Source of the DNA: Ga0077555 sp963761475
GTDB taxonomy: Bacteria; Pseudomonadota; Alphaproteobacteria; Rhizobiales; Hyphomicrobiaceae
DNA length: 64,000 nt
Assembly (NCBI GenBank): GCA_963761475.1
Contig: CAVXGT010000017.1
Span: 186,001-250,000, forward strand
Direction: 5' to 3'
In this document: positions 54,998 through 63,599 of the stretch, piece after piece
Numbering within the stretch: the first letter of the stretch is position 1
Layout of the letters: the number at the start of each line of letters is the position of its first letter
Position numbers and translations under genes: made by a program
Notes under the pieces: generated by a model
The model's input: only the letters and a program-made list of their open reading frames with translations
The model's database searches: none
Told to the model about the DNA's origin: nothing

Positions 54998-56098
54998 ATG
55001 CGCGTGACAGGCAGTGACACAGCAACTTCGACCGCCCGATCACAGGCGCGAGATGCTGGCGCCCCCGGCGTCGACAGTGGCGATGCGCTTTTGCGCGTCG
55101 ACGACCTCACGACATACTTCTTTACGCGTCAGGGATTGGTAAAAGCCGTCGACGGCGTATCGTTCGCACTGAAGCCGGCAGAGACGTTGGCGATTGTGGG
55201 CAAATCCGGCTGCGGCAAGTCGATCACGGCACTGAGCCTCATGCGTCTGATCCCCGATCCACCCGGGCGCATCATCGAAGGCAGCAAAATTGTCCTCGAT
55301 GGGGTCGATCTGATCGGCCTCGACGAGGCGCAGATGCGCAAGGTGCGCGGCAACGAGATCTCTATGATCTTCCAAGAGCCGATGACCTCGCTCAATCCTG
55401 TCATGACCATCGGCAAGCAGATCTCCGAAGTCCTCCTCCTGCACCAGGGACTGAGCAAGGCCGAGGCGACGGAGAAGGCCGTCGAAATGTTGCGGCTCGT
55501 CAAGATTCCATCGCCCGAGCAGCGCGTTAAGGAGTATCCCCACCAGTTGTCTGGCGGTATGCGCCAGCGTGTGATGATCGCCATTGCGCTCGCTTGTAAT
55601 CCAAAGGTCTTGATCGCAGACGAGCCGACAACCGCCCTCGATGTCACCATCCAGGCCCAGATCCTCCAGCTTATCGTCGAGTTGCAGGAAAAGCTCGGCA
55701 CCGCCGTCATCCTCATCACGCATGACCTGGGCGTAGTGGCCGAGGCCGCTCAACGTGTCATCGTCATGTACGCGGGCCGCAAGGTCGAGGAGGCCAAGGT
55801 CGAGGATCTCTTCGCGCGGTCACTGCATCCCTATACCCGCGGCCTGATGTCTTCTATTCCGCGACTGGATCTCATTCGCGGCGCAGCCACTGGCGACGGC
55901 GTGCCGCACCGACTTCAGGAAATTCCTGGCATCGTGCCGGCGCTCTACGACTTGCCGAAGGGCTGCGCGTTCGCGCCACGCTGCCCGTTGGCCGATGACC
56001 ACTGCCGGCAGAATTATCCGCCGTACCAGGAAAAGAATCCCGGCCACTGGGCCGCATGCTGGAAATCCGATACTGTGGCGGGAGGCGATCATGGCTGA
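54998..56098 (+). CDS. ABC transporter ATP-binding protein, DppD/OppD-like
   Basis: About 366 residues: Walker A GKSGCGKS near residue 70, signature LSGGMRQRVMIAIAL, Walker B VLIADEPTTALDV, and the C-terminal oligopeptide-transporter domain with four Cys around CAFAPRCPLADDHC and WAACW, which can hold an Fe-S cluster in DppD-type ATPases. AGGAG at 54992-54996 is too close for the ATG at 54998, so GTG at 55004 is also likely. It overlaps the next ATPase gene by 8 bases. Confidence 0.92.
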   Translation: MRVTGSDTATSTARSQARDAGAPGVDSGDALLRVDDLTTYFFTRQGLVKAVDGVSFALKPAETLAIVGKSGCGKSITALSLMRLIPDPPGRIIEGSKIVLDGVDLIGLDEAQMRKVRGNEISMIFQEPMTSLNPVMTIGKQISEVLLLHQGLSKAEATEKAVEMLRLVKIPSPEQRVKEYPHQLSGGMRQRVMIAIALACNPKVLIADEPTTALDVTIQAQILQLIVELQEKLGTAVILITHDLGVVAEAAQRVIVMYAGRKVEEAKVEDLFARSLHPYTRGLMSSIPRLDLIRGAATGDGVPHRLQEIPGIVPALYDLPKGCAFAPRCPLADDHCRQNYPPYQEKNPGHWAACWKSDTVAGGDHG

Positions 56099-57179
56099 GG
56101 CTCGGTCCGGCGGAATGCCGGTCGCTCCGACATTCAGTGCAGCGGAACTGGCAACGGGCGGTAGCTCCGCAACCGGCGCCGGCAAGTCTGCAGCGGTCAC
56201 CCCAGCGTCGAGCCGCGGTCACCCGATCGTCGAAGTTCGCGACCTCAAGAAGCACTTTCCCGTCAAGAAAGGGCTGTTGCAGAAAACCGTCGGCAACGTC
56301 TATGCCGTCGACGGTGTCAGTTTCACGATTCACCCAGGCGAAACGCTCGGGTTGGTGGGTGAATCCGGCTGCGGCAAGTCGACTGTTGGCCGCACGCTGC
56401 TGCGTCTCCTGGAGCCGACCTCTGGCCAGATCCTGCTGGATGGGCGGGATATCACGCATCTGCCGAAGTCTGAGCTGCGTCCCTACAGGCGCGAGATGCA
56501 GATCATTTTCCAGGATCCTTTCTCTTCGCTCGACCCCCGCATGACGGCAGGCCAGATCGTGGCCGAGCCGTTGGAGGTGCACGGCGAAGGTAACCGCGAG
56601 GAGCGGCGTGCCCGGGTCGCGGAGTTGTTCGGTCGCGTCGGCCTGCGGCCACAGCAGATGGACAATTTTCCCCATCAGTTTTCCGGTGGCCAGCGCCAGC
56701 GCATCGGCATCGCCCGCGCTCTCGCACTGAACCCGAAATTGATTATTGGCGACGAGCCGGTGTCGGCGCTGGACGTTTCGATCCAGGCGCAGGTCATCAA
56801 CATCCTCGTCGACCTGCAGCGCGAGCTCGGCTTGGCCTATCTCTTCATCTCTCACAACCTCGCGGTCGTTGAGCACATCTCCCATCGAATTGCTGTGATG
56901 TACCTTGGCCGCATCGTCGAGTTTGCGGACAAGAAGACGATCTTCACCATGCCCCGCCACCCCTATACCGAGGCTCTCTTGTCCGCGGTGCCAGTGCCCG
57001 ACCCGACCATCAAGCGCAAGAAGATCGTGCTCGAAGGCGATGTGCCGAGCCCAGTCAAGCCGCCGTCGGGCTGTCATTTCCACACCCGCTGCCCGATTGC
57101 AGAGGCTCGCTGCAAGGTGGACGTGCCGCAGTTGGTCGAGAAAGCGCCGGGGCAGTTCGCCGCTTGTCATTTGCGTTAG
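56091..57179 (+). CDS. ABC transporter ATP-binding protein, DppF/OppF-like
   Basis: A 362-residue ATPase: an N-terminal Ala/Ser-rich extension of about 40 residues, then IVEVRDLKKHFPVKKGL, Walker A GESGCGKS near residue 89, signature FSGGQRQRIGIARAL, Walker B LIIGDEPVSALDV, and the C-terminal domain with CHFHTRCPIAEARC. Its ATG overlaps the DppD-like stop, so the two subunits are translated in tandem. It completes the importer. Confidence 0.93.
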   Translation: MAEARSGGMPVAPTFSAAELATGGSSATGAGKSAAVTPASSRGHPIVEVRDLKKHFPVKKGLLQKTVGNVYAVDGVSFTIHPGETLGLVGESGCGKSTVGRTLLRLLEPTSGQILLDGRDITHLPKSELRPYRREMQIIFQDPFSSLDPRMTAGQIVAEPLEVHGEGNREERRARVAELFGRVGLRPQQMDNFPHQFSGGQRQRIGIARALALNPKLIIGDEPVSALDVSIQAQVINILVDLQRELGLAYLFISHNLAVVEHISHRIAVMYLGRIVEFADKKTIFTMPRHPYTEALLSAVPVPDPTIKRKKIVLEGDVPSPVKPPSGCHFHTRCPIAEARCKVDVPQLVEKAPGQFAACHLR

Positions 57180-57207
57180 GTGGATAGCGACAGCACTGGA
57201 GGGCACC

Positions 57208-59250
57208 ATGCGTGCGCCCGGTTGGTTTTGGCTTGTCCTTGCACTCGCGCTGTTTGGGCTTTTGCCGGCCACGGCTGATGCGCGCCAGGTCGCCCTGGTC
57301 GTCGGCATAGCGCGTTACGAGCGCGTTGCGAGCCTCAAGAACCCGGAGCGTGACGCAGCCGCGGTCGCCGACAGGTTTCGGGATCTGGGCTTCGAGGTCA
57401 TTGAGGCCTTCAACGCAGATCGCTTCTCCCTGGAGCGCGCCCGCAAGCGCTTCCTTGATGCCGCGCGGGGGGCCGACCTCGCGCTGTTCTATTTCGCCGG
57501 CCATGGCATCCAACTGTTCGACCGTAATGTACTCATCGCCCGCGATGCTGACCCGGCAACCGCCCGCGGCATCGACGAACTCGGTCTCGATATGACGCGC
57601 CTGATGGCGGACCTGCGCTCGGCGGGACCGGTGAGGACCGCACTTCTGATCGACGCCTGCCGCGACAATCCACTGGCGTTCGAGGAGACTGTGGCGCTAC
57701 TGCGCAGGCTGCAGCCGGCCACGGACAGCGGGGCGACGACGGCTGGGGCAACCCGTAGCGCGGCGGCAAAGCGCGGTCTTTCCAGTGTGACGCTGCCCGC
57801 AAAAGGTGTCGGCGCCGGCGAGACGTTGGTGTTCTTCGCTGCCCAACCGGGTCAGGTGTCCTATGACGGCGAGGGACGCAATTCCGTTTTCGTCGAAGGT
57901 TTGCGTGAAGCGCTTGGGTCGGTTGGACGACCGATGTCGGAGCAGTTCCGCGCAGCCGGCGCCTATGTGCGAACAGTAACGAAGGGTGCGCAGGTGCCCC
58001 AACTCGTCAGTGACTGGACTGGCGATGTCGTGCTCGGCCGCGATCAGGGCCGAGCCCGGGTACGCTATCTCAACACCTCGAGCGCCAAGGGGCTGGACGG
58101 CCTCAGCGAAGCCGATGCGCGTATTGTCGGTGAGTTGGCTCGCCCCTATCCGGTATTCTCCGGACGTTTCATTGTAGAAGAAGGACAAGCCTTTACCGAC
58201 AGCTGGCTCAACGCCGGTCCGGAGGAAAAAGCGCGCGCAAAGGCAATCGGAAACGTCAACGGTTTCGCCATTGACTATGACATCGATCGCGACGGTCGCG
58301 AGGAGACCCTCGCGGTCTACGTCCTGCAGACAAACGTCGTGATGACGATGAGCGACGAGGGTATCACGTTGCGCGACAGCCCCTGTTGGGACTTCGACAA
58401 GGAGCCGGTTGAGGCAGTGACCCTGGCACTGCGAGATATCAACGGCGATCGCAAGCCGGAAGTCTTCGTCTTCTATCGAAAGGAATTGGGTGGTTGGGGC
58501 AACTTGTGCGTGATGGAGTACATCGGCAACGCCAACCTTGCGAATTTGCGTCGAGGCGGTCACGCCACCAACTGGTCCGACGCCAGCCTCTTTCGCGTAC
58601 TGTTGCGCCACGAAGGCGCCTGGACCGTGAGCGTCGGCGAAGACAATTCGATCGAGACTTGCGCCGGCTCCAACTGCCACACGCGCTCAGCGTATAGCTT
58701 CGATGGCACGCATTTCCGCATGACGCTCGACGAGAGTGAAAAGCCGAGCGCGCCCAAGGCGAGGCCCTTCCGCAACCAGGCCGAGCGCGAGGCATGGCTG
58801 CAGCCATCCGGAAATGCACCAGCGAATGCCCCGGCCAGCCATCCCAGCCTGACGCCGCCGGCAGCGCCGAGCGCATCCGCCGCAGAAGCAATCGGCAAAT
58901 TCATCGCCGAGGTCTATCTGCCGAGCGGGAACAGTGGTGCGAGCATCCGGCTCAACTACGAGCCTGCGGTCTCCTATTACGGCAAGACCGTTTCCAACAC
59001 CGAAATCGAACGGGATAAGGCGCGCTATGTCCGCAAGTGGCCACAGCGACGCTACAGCCTTGTGCCAGGAACGCTTGAACACAAGGCCGCTGGCCCTGGC
59101 TTGACCGATGTCTCGTTTGAATATCTTTTTGAGGTTCGCAGCGGCAGTAAATCACTGGCCGGTCGGGGTCGCGCCCGGCTGCGATTGCGCGCCGTCCAAG
59201 GCGGCTTTGCGCTTTTGTCGGAGGACGGCGAGGTTATCGCGCGCCAGTAA
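57208..59250 (+). CDS. Exported caspase-like (C14) peptidase with a C-terminal extension
   Basis: A 680-residue protein with a signal peptide (GWFWLVLALALFGLLPATA). The p20-like caspase domain covers about 25-270: ALVVGIARYERVASLKN, His99 in FYFAGHGIQ and Cys151 in LLIDACRDN, which form the canonical dyad, and ETLVFFAAQPGQVSYDG. The middle carries two Asp-rich, calcium-loop-like segments (DYDIDRDGREE and DINGDRKPEVFVFY) resembling VCBS/FG-GAP repeats. A Pro/Ala linker (about 520-560) leads to an NTF2-like C-terminal domain. GGAGG with 6-base spacing fixes the ATG. It lies 28 bases after the importer operon. Confidence 0.9.
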   Translation: MRAPGWFWLVLALALFGLLPATADARQVALVVGIARYERVASLKNPERDAAAVADRFRDLGFEVIEAFNADRFSLERARKRFLDAARGADLALFYFAGHGIQLFDRNVLIARDADPATARGIDELGLDMTRLMADLRSAGPVRTALLIDACRDNPLAFEETVALLRRLQPATDSGATTAGATRSAAAKRGLSSVTLPAKGVGAGETLVFFAAQPGQVSYDGEGRNSVFVEGLREALGSVGRPMSEQFRAAGAYVRTVTKGAQVPQLVSDWTGDVVLGRDQGRARVRYLNTSSAKGLDGLSEADARIVGELARPYPVFSGRFIVEEGQAFTDSWLNAGPEEKARAKAIGNVNGFAIDYDIDRDGREETLAVYVLQTNVVMTMSDEGITLRDSPCWDFDKEPVEAVTLALRDINGDRKPEVFVFYRKELGGWGNLCVMEYIGNANLANLRRGGHATNWSDASLFRVLLRHEGAWTVSVGEDNSIETCAGSNCHTRSAYSFDGTHFRMTLDESEKPSAPKARPFRNQAEREAWLQPSGNAPANAPASHPSLTPPAAPSASAAEAIGKFIAEVYLPSGNSGASIRLNYEPAVSYYGKTVSNTEIERDKARYVRKWPQRRYSLVPGTLEHKAAGPGLTDVSFEYLFEVRSGSKSLAGRGRARLRLRAVQGGFALLSEDGEVIARQ

Positions 59251-59431
59251 GCTGGCCCCCCGGTCCAGACTTCGACGGGCAATTGCAGCCGTCAGCCGGC
59301 CGGCCGCCAATGTAGACCGCTTGGCGATCAAGCCACTTTCCCCCACGATGCAATGTGCTAACGTCCGGACATAATGCAGCGGACGCGATCGGTCGGTGCC
59401 GTCGCGCCCTAGAACAGTGAGGGAGTGCCCC

Positions 59432-60805
59432 ATGCAAACGCAAAGCTCTGCAAGCCCGGCTGCCGAGGCCGTCACGCGCGGTCTCGCAGGTTGGACTGCC
59501 CAATTCTCATCTGCCGCTTCGACGGCGAGCGCGGACACCTGGGCGAAACATGCCCTGCTGGATTGGTTCGCCGTTACCATTGCTGGCGCCAAGGAGCCGC
59601 TGGCCGAGATCCTCGCCGAGGAGTTCAAGGCCTCCACATCCGGTCCGTGCACCGTTGTCGCGCGCGGGACCAAGGCCACCTTGCACGATGCGGCGCTGGT
59701 CAACGGGGCCGTCAGCCATGCCCTCGATTACGATGACGTCAATCAACTTATGCACGGCCACCCCACTGCCCCGGTCGCTGCCTCGGTGCTGGCCCTGGGT
59801 GAACAGCTTGGTGCGAGTGGCCGGGAGGTGCTCACGGCATTCATCGCCGGCTACGAAGTCGAGTGCCGCCTCGGCGACATGGTTGGCGACGACCACTATC
59901 GAGCACGGCTTCCACGCCACCGGCACCATGGGGGCCTTCGGTGCTGCCGCAGGAGCAGCCAACCTCCTGAAGCTCGATGACGAGCGCACGGCCATGGCGC
60001 TGGGCATTGCAGCCTCCGAAGCCGCAGGTCTGAAGATCAATTTCGGCACCATGACGAAGCCGCTGCATGCCGGCAAGGCTGCGCAGAACGGTTTGATCGC
60101 GGCGCGTATCGCAGGCCGCGGCTTCACCGCCCGTCCCGATGCCATCGAGGCCGCACAGGGCTTTGCCCAGACCCAGGCGCCGGGCTTCAAGGCGGCTCCC
60201 GTCAGGCCCGATCCCAAGGCGCCGATGGCCGTCGAGTTCGAACCTCTTCAAGTATCACGCGGCGTGCTACCTGACCCATTCGCCGATCGAGGCTATCCGC
60301 GAGCTCAAGCGCCAGCACAACATCGGTCCCGACGACGTCAAGTTGATGACGCTGCACATCGATCCCGGTCATCTCAAGGTCTGCTGCATCCCTGAGCCGA
60401 AGACGGGACTGGAGATCAAGTTCGGCCTGCAGCATCTGGCTGGCATGGCGCTGGCTGGCGCCGACACCGCAGCTCTCGGCACCTACTCCGACGAGAACGC
60501 CAACGATCCCCGCTATATCGCCATCCGCCAGCGCGTGAAGCTTGATCCGCAGCCGCGCCAGGGCCGTGCGCGCCATGGCGCCGACGTCTCGATGGAGCTC
60601 AACGACGGGCGCAAGGTGCATATCGAGATGAACGTCGGCGTGCCCGCGAAGGACGTGGCAGCACAGGAGGCCAAGCTGGTGGCCAAGTTCCACTCGCTGG
60701 CCGAACCCGTCATTGGCCGCCAACGCACCAAGACGGCGCTGGATATGATCATGCGACTTCGAGCAGCTGCCGAGCCTCAAGGGTCTTATGGAAGCGGTCG
60801 CCTGA
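59432..60805 (+). CDS. MmgE/PrpD family protein, three one-base frameshifts
   Basis: The conserved fold is present in three frames: AKHALLDWFAVTIAGAKEPL and ALDYDDVNQLMHGHPTAPV, then HGFHATGTMGAFGAAAGAAN, then FKYHAACYLTHSPIEAI to the end. Removing one base near 59898-59901, one T from GAGTTC at 60234-60239 and one T from GACTTC at 60755-60760 yields a 456-residue protein ending SLKGLMEAVA. This is the right size for 2-methylcitrate-dehydratase-like or cis-aconitate-decarboxylase-like members. The last two sites become GANTC when repaired. Catalytic His and Asp of the DYDD loop are intact. Substrate unknown. Confidence 0.88.
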
Positions 60806-60835
60806 GGTTCCGGTGCCTCGACATTGAAAGAATCC

Positions 60836-60870
60836 CAGGCGCGCTAGCCAACGCGGGCGCGCCTGTTTTT
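60836..60870 (+). terminator. Intrinsic terminator after the PrpD-like gene
   Basis: CAGGCGCGC and GCGCGCCTG form a perfect 9-base GC-rich stem around a 12-base loop, followed directly by TTTTT. It begins 31 bases after the repaired stop of the PrpD-like gene at 60805, which independently supports that stop over the longer out-of-frame extension. Confidence 0.85.
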
Positions 60871-60998
60871 CCTGGGAGCGACCGGTCAATAAGCCTGCAC
60901 GTCCAAAACAAAGTCTACTGTTGCCGGACGCGGCTCACGATGCAGGCGCAGCATCGCCCCGAGCCGCATGCACCCGTAAAGCGCTGCCGCTCAATGCC

Positions 60999-61621
60999 TC
61001 AGGCCCGCTCTAACCCCAGCGCCAACTGCACAGGTTTGAACGAGCGGCGGTGATGCTCGGTCGGGCCGTGTCTGGCCAACGCGGTTTTATGCTCGGGTGT
61101 GCCATACCCTTTGTGCCGCTCGAAACCGTAGTCGGGGAGCTCCCGGCCAAGCTCGACCATCAGCCGGTCCCTGGTCACTTTCGCGATGATGGATGCCGCC
61201 GCAATCGATAGGCAGCGGGCATCACCTGAGACGATCGTGCGTGTTTCGCAGGGGAGGCGCGGGGCCCTGTTGCCGTCCACCAGCGCCAATCGCGGCTTAG
61301 TGGCGAGTGCTCGGACAGCTTCGCCCATCGCCCAGAGTGTCGCCTTCAAGATATTGTCGCGGTCGATGCGCGCTACATCTGCAATGCCAACTCCGACGAC
61401 AGCGGTGGCCATAATTCGGTGTAGAGATGGGCTCTGGCCTCCGCATCCAAGGCTTTCGAGTTCGGCGATCCCGATGGGAATAGATCTCGGCTCGAGGATG
61501 ACCGCCGCCGCTACAACCGGTCCGGCCATGGCCCGCGCCCGGCCTCGTCAATGCCTGCGCAGGGCCGTGCCCAAGCGCAATCTCGCTCGATTCCCAGATC
61601 GAATGTCGCTGTGACAGCCAT
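60999..61621 (-). CDS. rnhB: Ribonuclease HII, one-base deletion
   Basis: The N-terminus (MAVTATFDLGIERD then CAGIDEAGRGP, containing the catalytic DEAGRG) is in one frame. The remainder, MAGPVVAAAVILEP through ASIIAKVTRDRLM and GYGTPEHKTALARHGPTEHHRRSF (in parts), is in another. Adding one base in the GGGCCATGG junction (about 61527-61531) joins them as GRGPMAGPV and gives 207 residues, normal for RnhB. The catalytic Asp-Glu pair and the second acidic pair (ALVDGN) are present. It removes RNA primers and single ribonucleotides from DNA. GAGGG precedes the ATG at 61621. Confidence 0.9.
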
Positions 61622-61814
61622 AGCCAGTACCCTCACCGTGGAACGTTCCGCGGATTCGGGCTGGACTGTCAAAGACCGCACGGACGGGCCCGCCCCACGT
61701 CCCATTCCAAGCGCAGCACGACGATGCCGCCACTTTACGAGCGCGGCCGAGCACACGAAACTAGTTGGAGAGAGCTTGCCAAGCCGGCAGGTCGGCCCTG
61801 CGAGGGAGGATGCC

Positions 61815-62834
61815 TTGAGCACGAACACTGCCATTGCCACACGAAACTTGGCCGAACCGGCTTGACGTTAGTGTCCTTGGGTCGGCAGTGCACCACTTGG
61901 CGATATATCGACGAGGTCCGACGACCAGCAGCGATCGACACGGTTTCGACGGCTGCCCAGTCGGTGTCACACTCTTCGATACTGCGCCGCACTACGGCCA
62001 GGCAGCGCCGAGCACCGCATCGGCAGCACTTCGCGCGGCGCCCTTCCGGCAGCTTCGTCCTTTCGACCAAGGTTGGTCGCCTGAATGAAGCCAGCGCCGG
62101 CGGGCTGCACCCGCACGACCTGTCGTCGGTGGCCTGCAATTCGACGTCGTCCACGATGATTCCGACGATGCCACCTGGCTGTTTGAGGATTGGCTACAGC
62201 GCCTCGGTCTGCCAGCCGTCGACATTCTCGCTGATCCACGATGCCGACGCGTGGAGCCACGGCCCGGAAGAGGGCCCCAAGCGATATAAGGAAGCGATGA
62301 ATGGCGCTTACAAGGCGCTGGAGAAGCTGCGCAGCGAAGGCACGGTCAAGGGGGCATCGGCCTCGGCCTTAAGATCCCGTCTACATGGCGCGTTATCTGA
62401 GAGAAGGCGCATTTCGATCGCGTCCTTATGGCGGGCCGCTACTCGCTGCTGGAGCAGACCGCGTTGGCCGAAAAAGTGCCGCCGATCGCCGAGGAAAAGA
62501 AGGTCGGCGTGATGCTGGGTGGCGTGTTCAACTCCGGCATTCGGCGACGGGGCCGATTGCCGACGCGCGCTACAATTATACGCCGGCACCACCGAAGCGC
62601 TGGACAAAGTCCGCGCGATCGAGCGGGTGTGCACGGCGCATGCGGTGCCGTTGGCGACCGCCGCGATGCACTTTCCGCTCGGCCACCCCGCTGTGGCAAC
62701 GGGTTGCCTCGGTGCCGTTAAGCCGACCGAGGTCGCAGCCGACGTGGCAGCGATGCGCACGCCCTGCCGCCGGCCCTATGGGCCGACCTCAAGGCAGAGC
62801 GCCTTCTCGACGCAGCAGCCCGGTTCCGAAATAG
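61815..62834 (+). pseudogene. Aldo/keto reductase (D-threo-aldose 1-dehydrogenase-like), multiply frameshifted
   Basis: Pieces of one AKR protein appear in order but in alternating frames: STNTAIATRN at the TTG start, KLGRTGL, VTLFDTAPHYGQ (the NADP/Tyr region), SFVLSTKVGRL, then GPEEGPKRYKEAMNGAYKALE, VLMAGRYSLLEQTALAE, VGVMLGGVFNSGI, RYNYTPAP and VCTAHAVPLATAAMHFPLG, ending PVPK at 62834. The total span of about 1,020 bases is normal for the family. At least six indels are needed. This is either a decayed gene or a poorly resolved sequence near a contig end; I favour the latter because residue conservation is high. Confidence 0.75.
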
Positions 62835-62849
62835 GTGCGCGGGATAAAG

Positions 62850-63599
62850 CTACAGACCGTTGATCCACCGCATCAGCGCCTGAACGTTTCTGTGCCTGAA
62901 GTTCATCAACTGCATGAACTGGGCGGGCAGTGTTGCGTACCTGCTGTCAGCCATGATCTCGAGTGGCTTTCCAGTCGACATCGCTAGCACCTGTTGCTTG
63001 CACGCCGCTCGAGATAGAGCTCATCGAAGGCGAAGGCGACCGATGGCGGCCGATCGAGACGCCGTGATGCGCCAGGAAGAGAAAACGTCGGCTGCCGGGG
63101 TTATGCTTTTGCGCCTCAGCGATGCGCTTGCCTTCGAGCCTCGTCGAGCGCAATGCCGCCGAACGAGTGGTAGGTCGACCCGACCGAAATATCGCGCCGC
63201 CGTCTGGTGCGCCATCTCCAGGCGGCCGTCCTTGACCATCGTCAGCGATGTCGCCCAGGGCATGTGCACGTGCAGGATGCACTGATGGCGCGGATTGGTG
63301 CGGTGCCCTGGACATGGACGTGCTGGCGGGCTGTCGCCTCGACCTCGCCGGAGCCTTCGATCATGCTTCCGGCGTCACCGTCGATCATAAGCAGGTCCTC
63401 TGGCCTCATTTCTGACGAGTGCAGCCCATAGGGATTGATGAGATACCGCTCGGTTGGCCGGTATGACGACCGAGAAGTGATTGGAGACGCCTTCGGAGTA
63501 GCCGAATTTTTCGGCCAGCCGGAGAGCTGCAGCCAATTCCGGCGAAGCTGTTTGGCAGAAGTTGAATCGTTATTTGGACGACACCGCGTGAAGGGTCAT
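62850..63599 (-). pseudogene. Class II aldolase/adducin family protein, multiply frameshifted
   Basis: Read on the minus strand, conserved blocks occur in order across frames: MTLHAVSSK at 63599, ALRLAEKFGYSEGVSNHFSVV, GLHSSEMRPEDLLMIDGDAG, GSGEVEATA, MHMPWATSLTMVKDGRLEMA with the metal His pair, EGKRIAEAQKHNPG, FLFLAHHGVSIG with the third and fourth His, and the end RWINGL before TAG at 62852-62850. The span of 750 bases fits a 250-residue aldolase. Several single-base indels disrupt it. It is convergent with the aldo/keto reductase, 15 bases apart. Confidence 0.75.

Noticed and set aside
55872..57308. 478-residue open frame on the minus strand
   Set aside because: It covers the opposite strand of two clear ABC ATPase genes; long only because of the high GC content.
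57697..58680. 327-residue open frame on the minus strand
   Set aside because: It is antisense to the caspase-like gene, with no recognisable domain.
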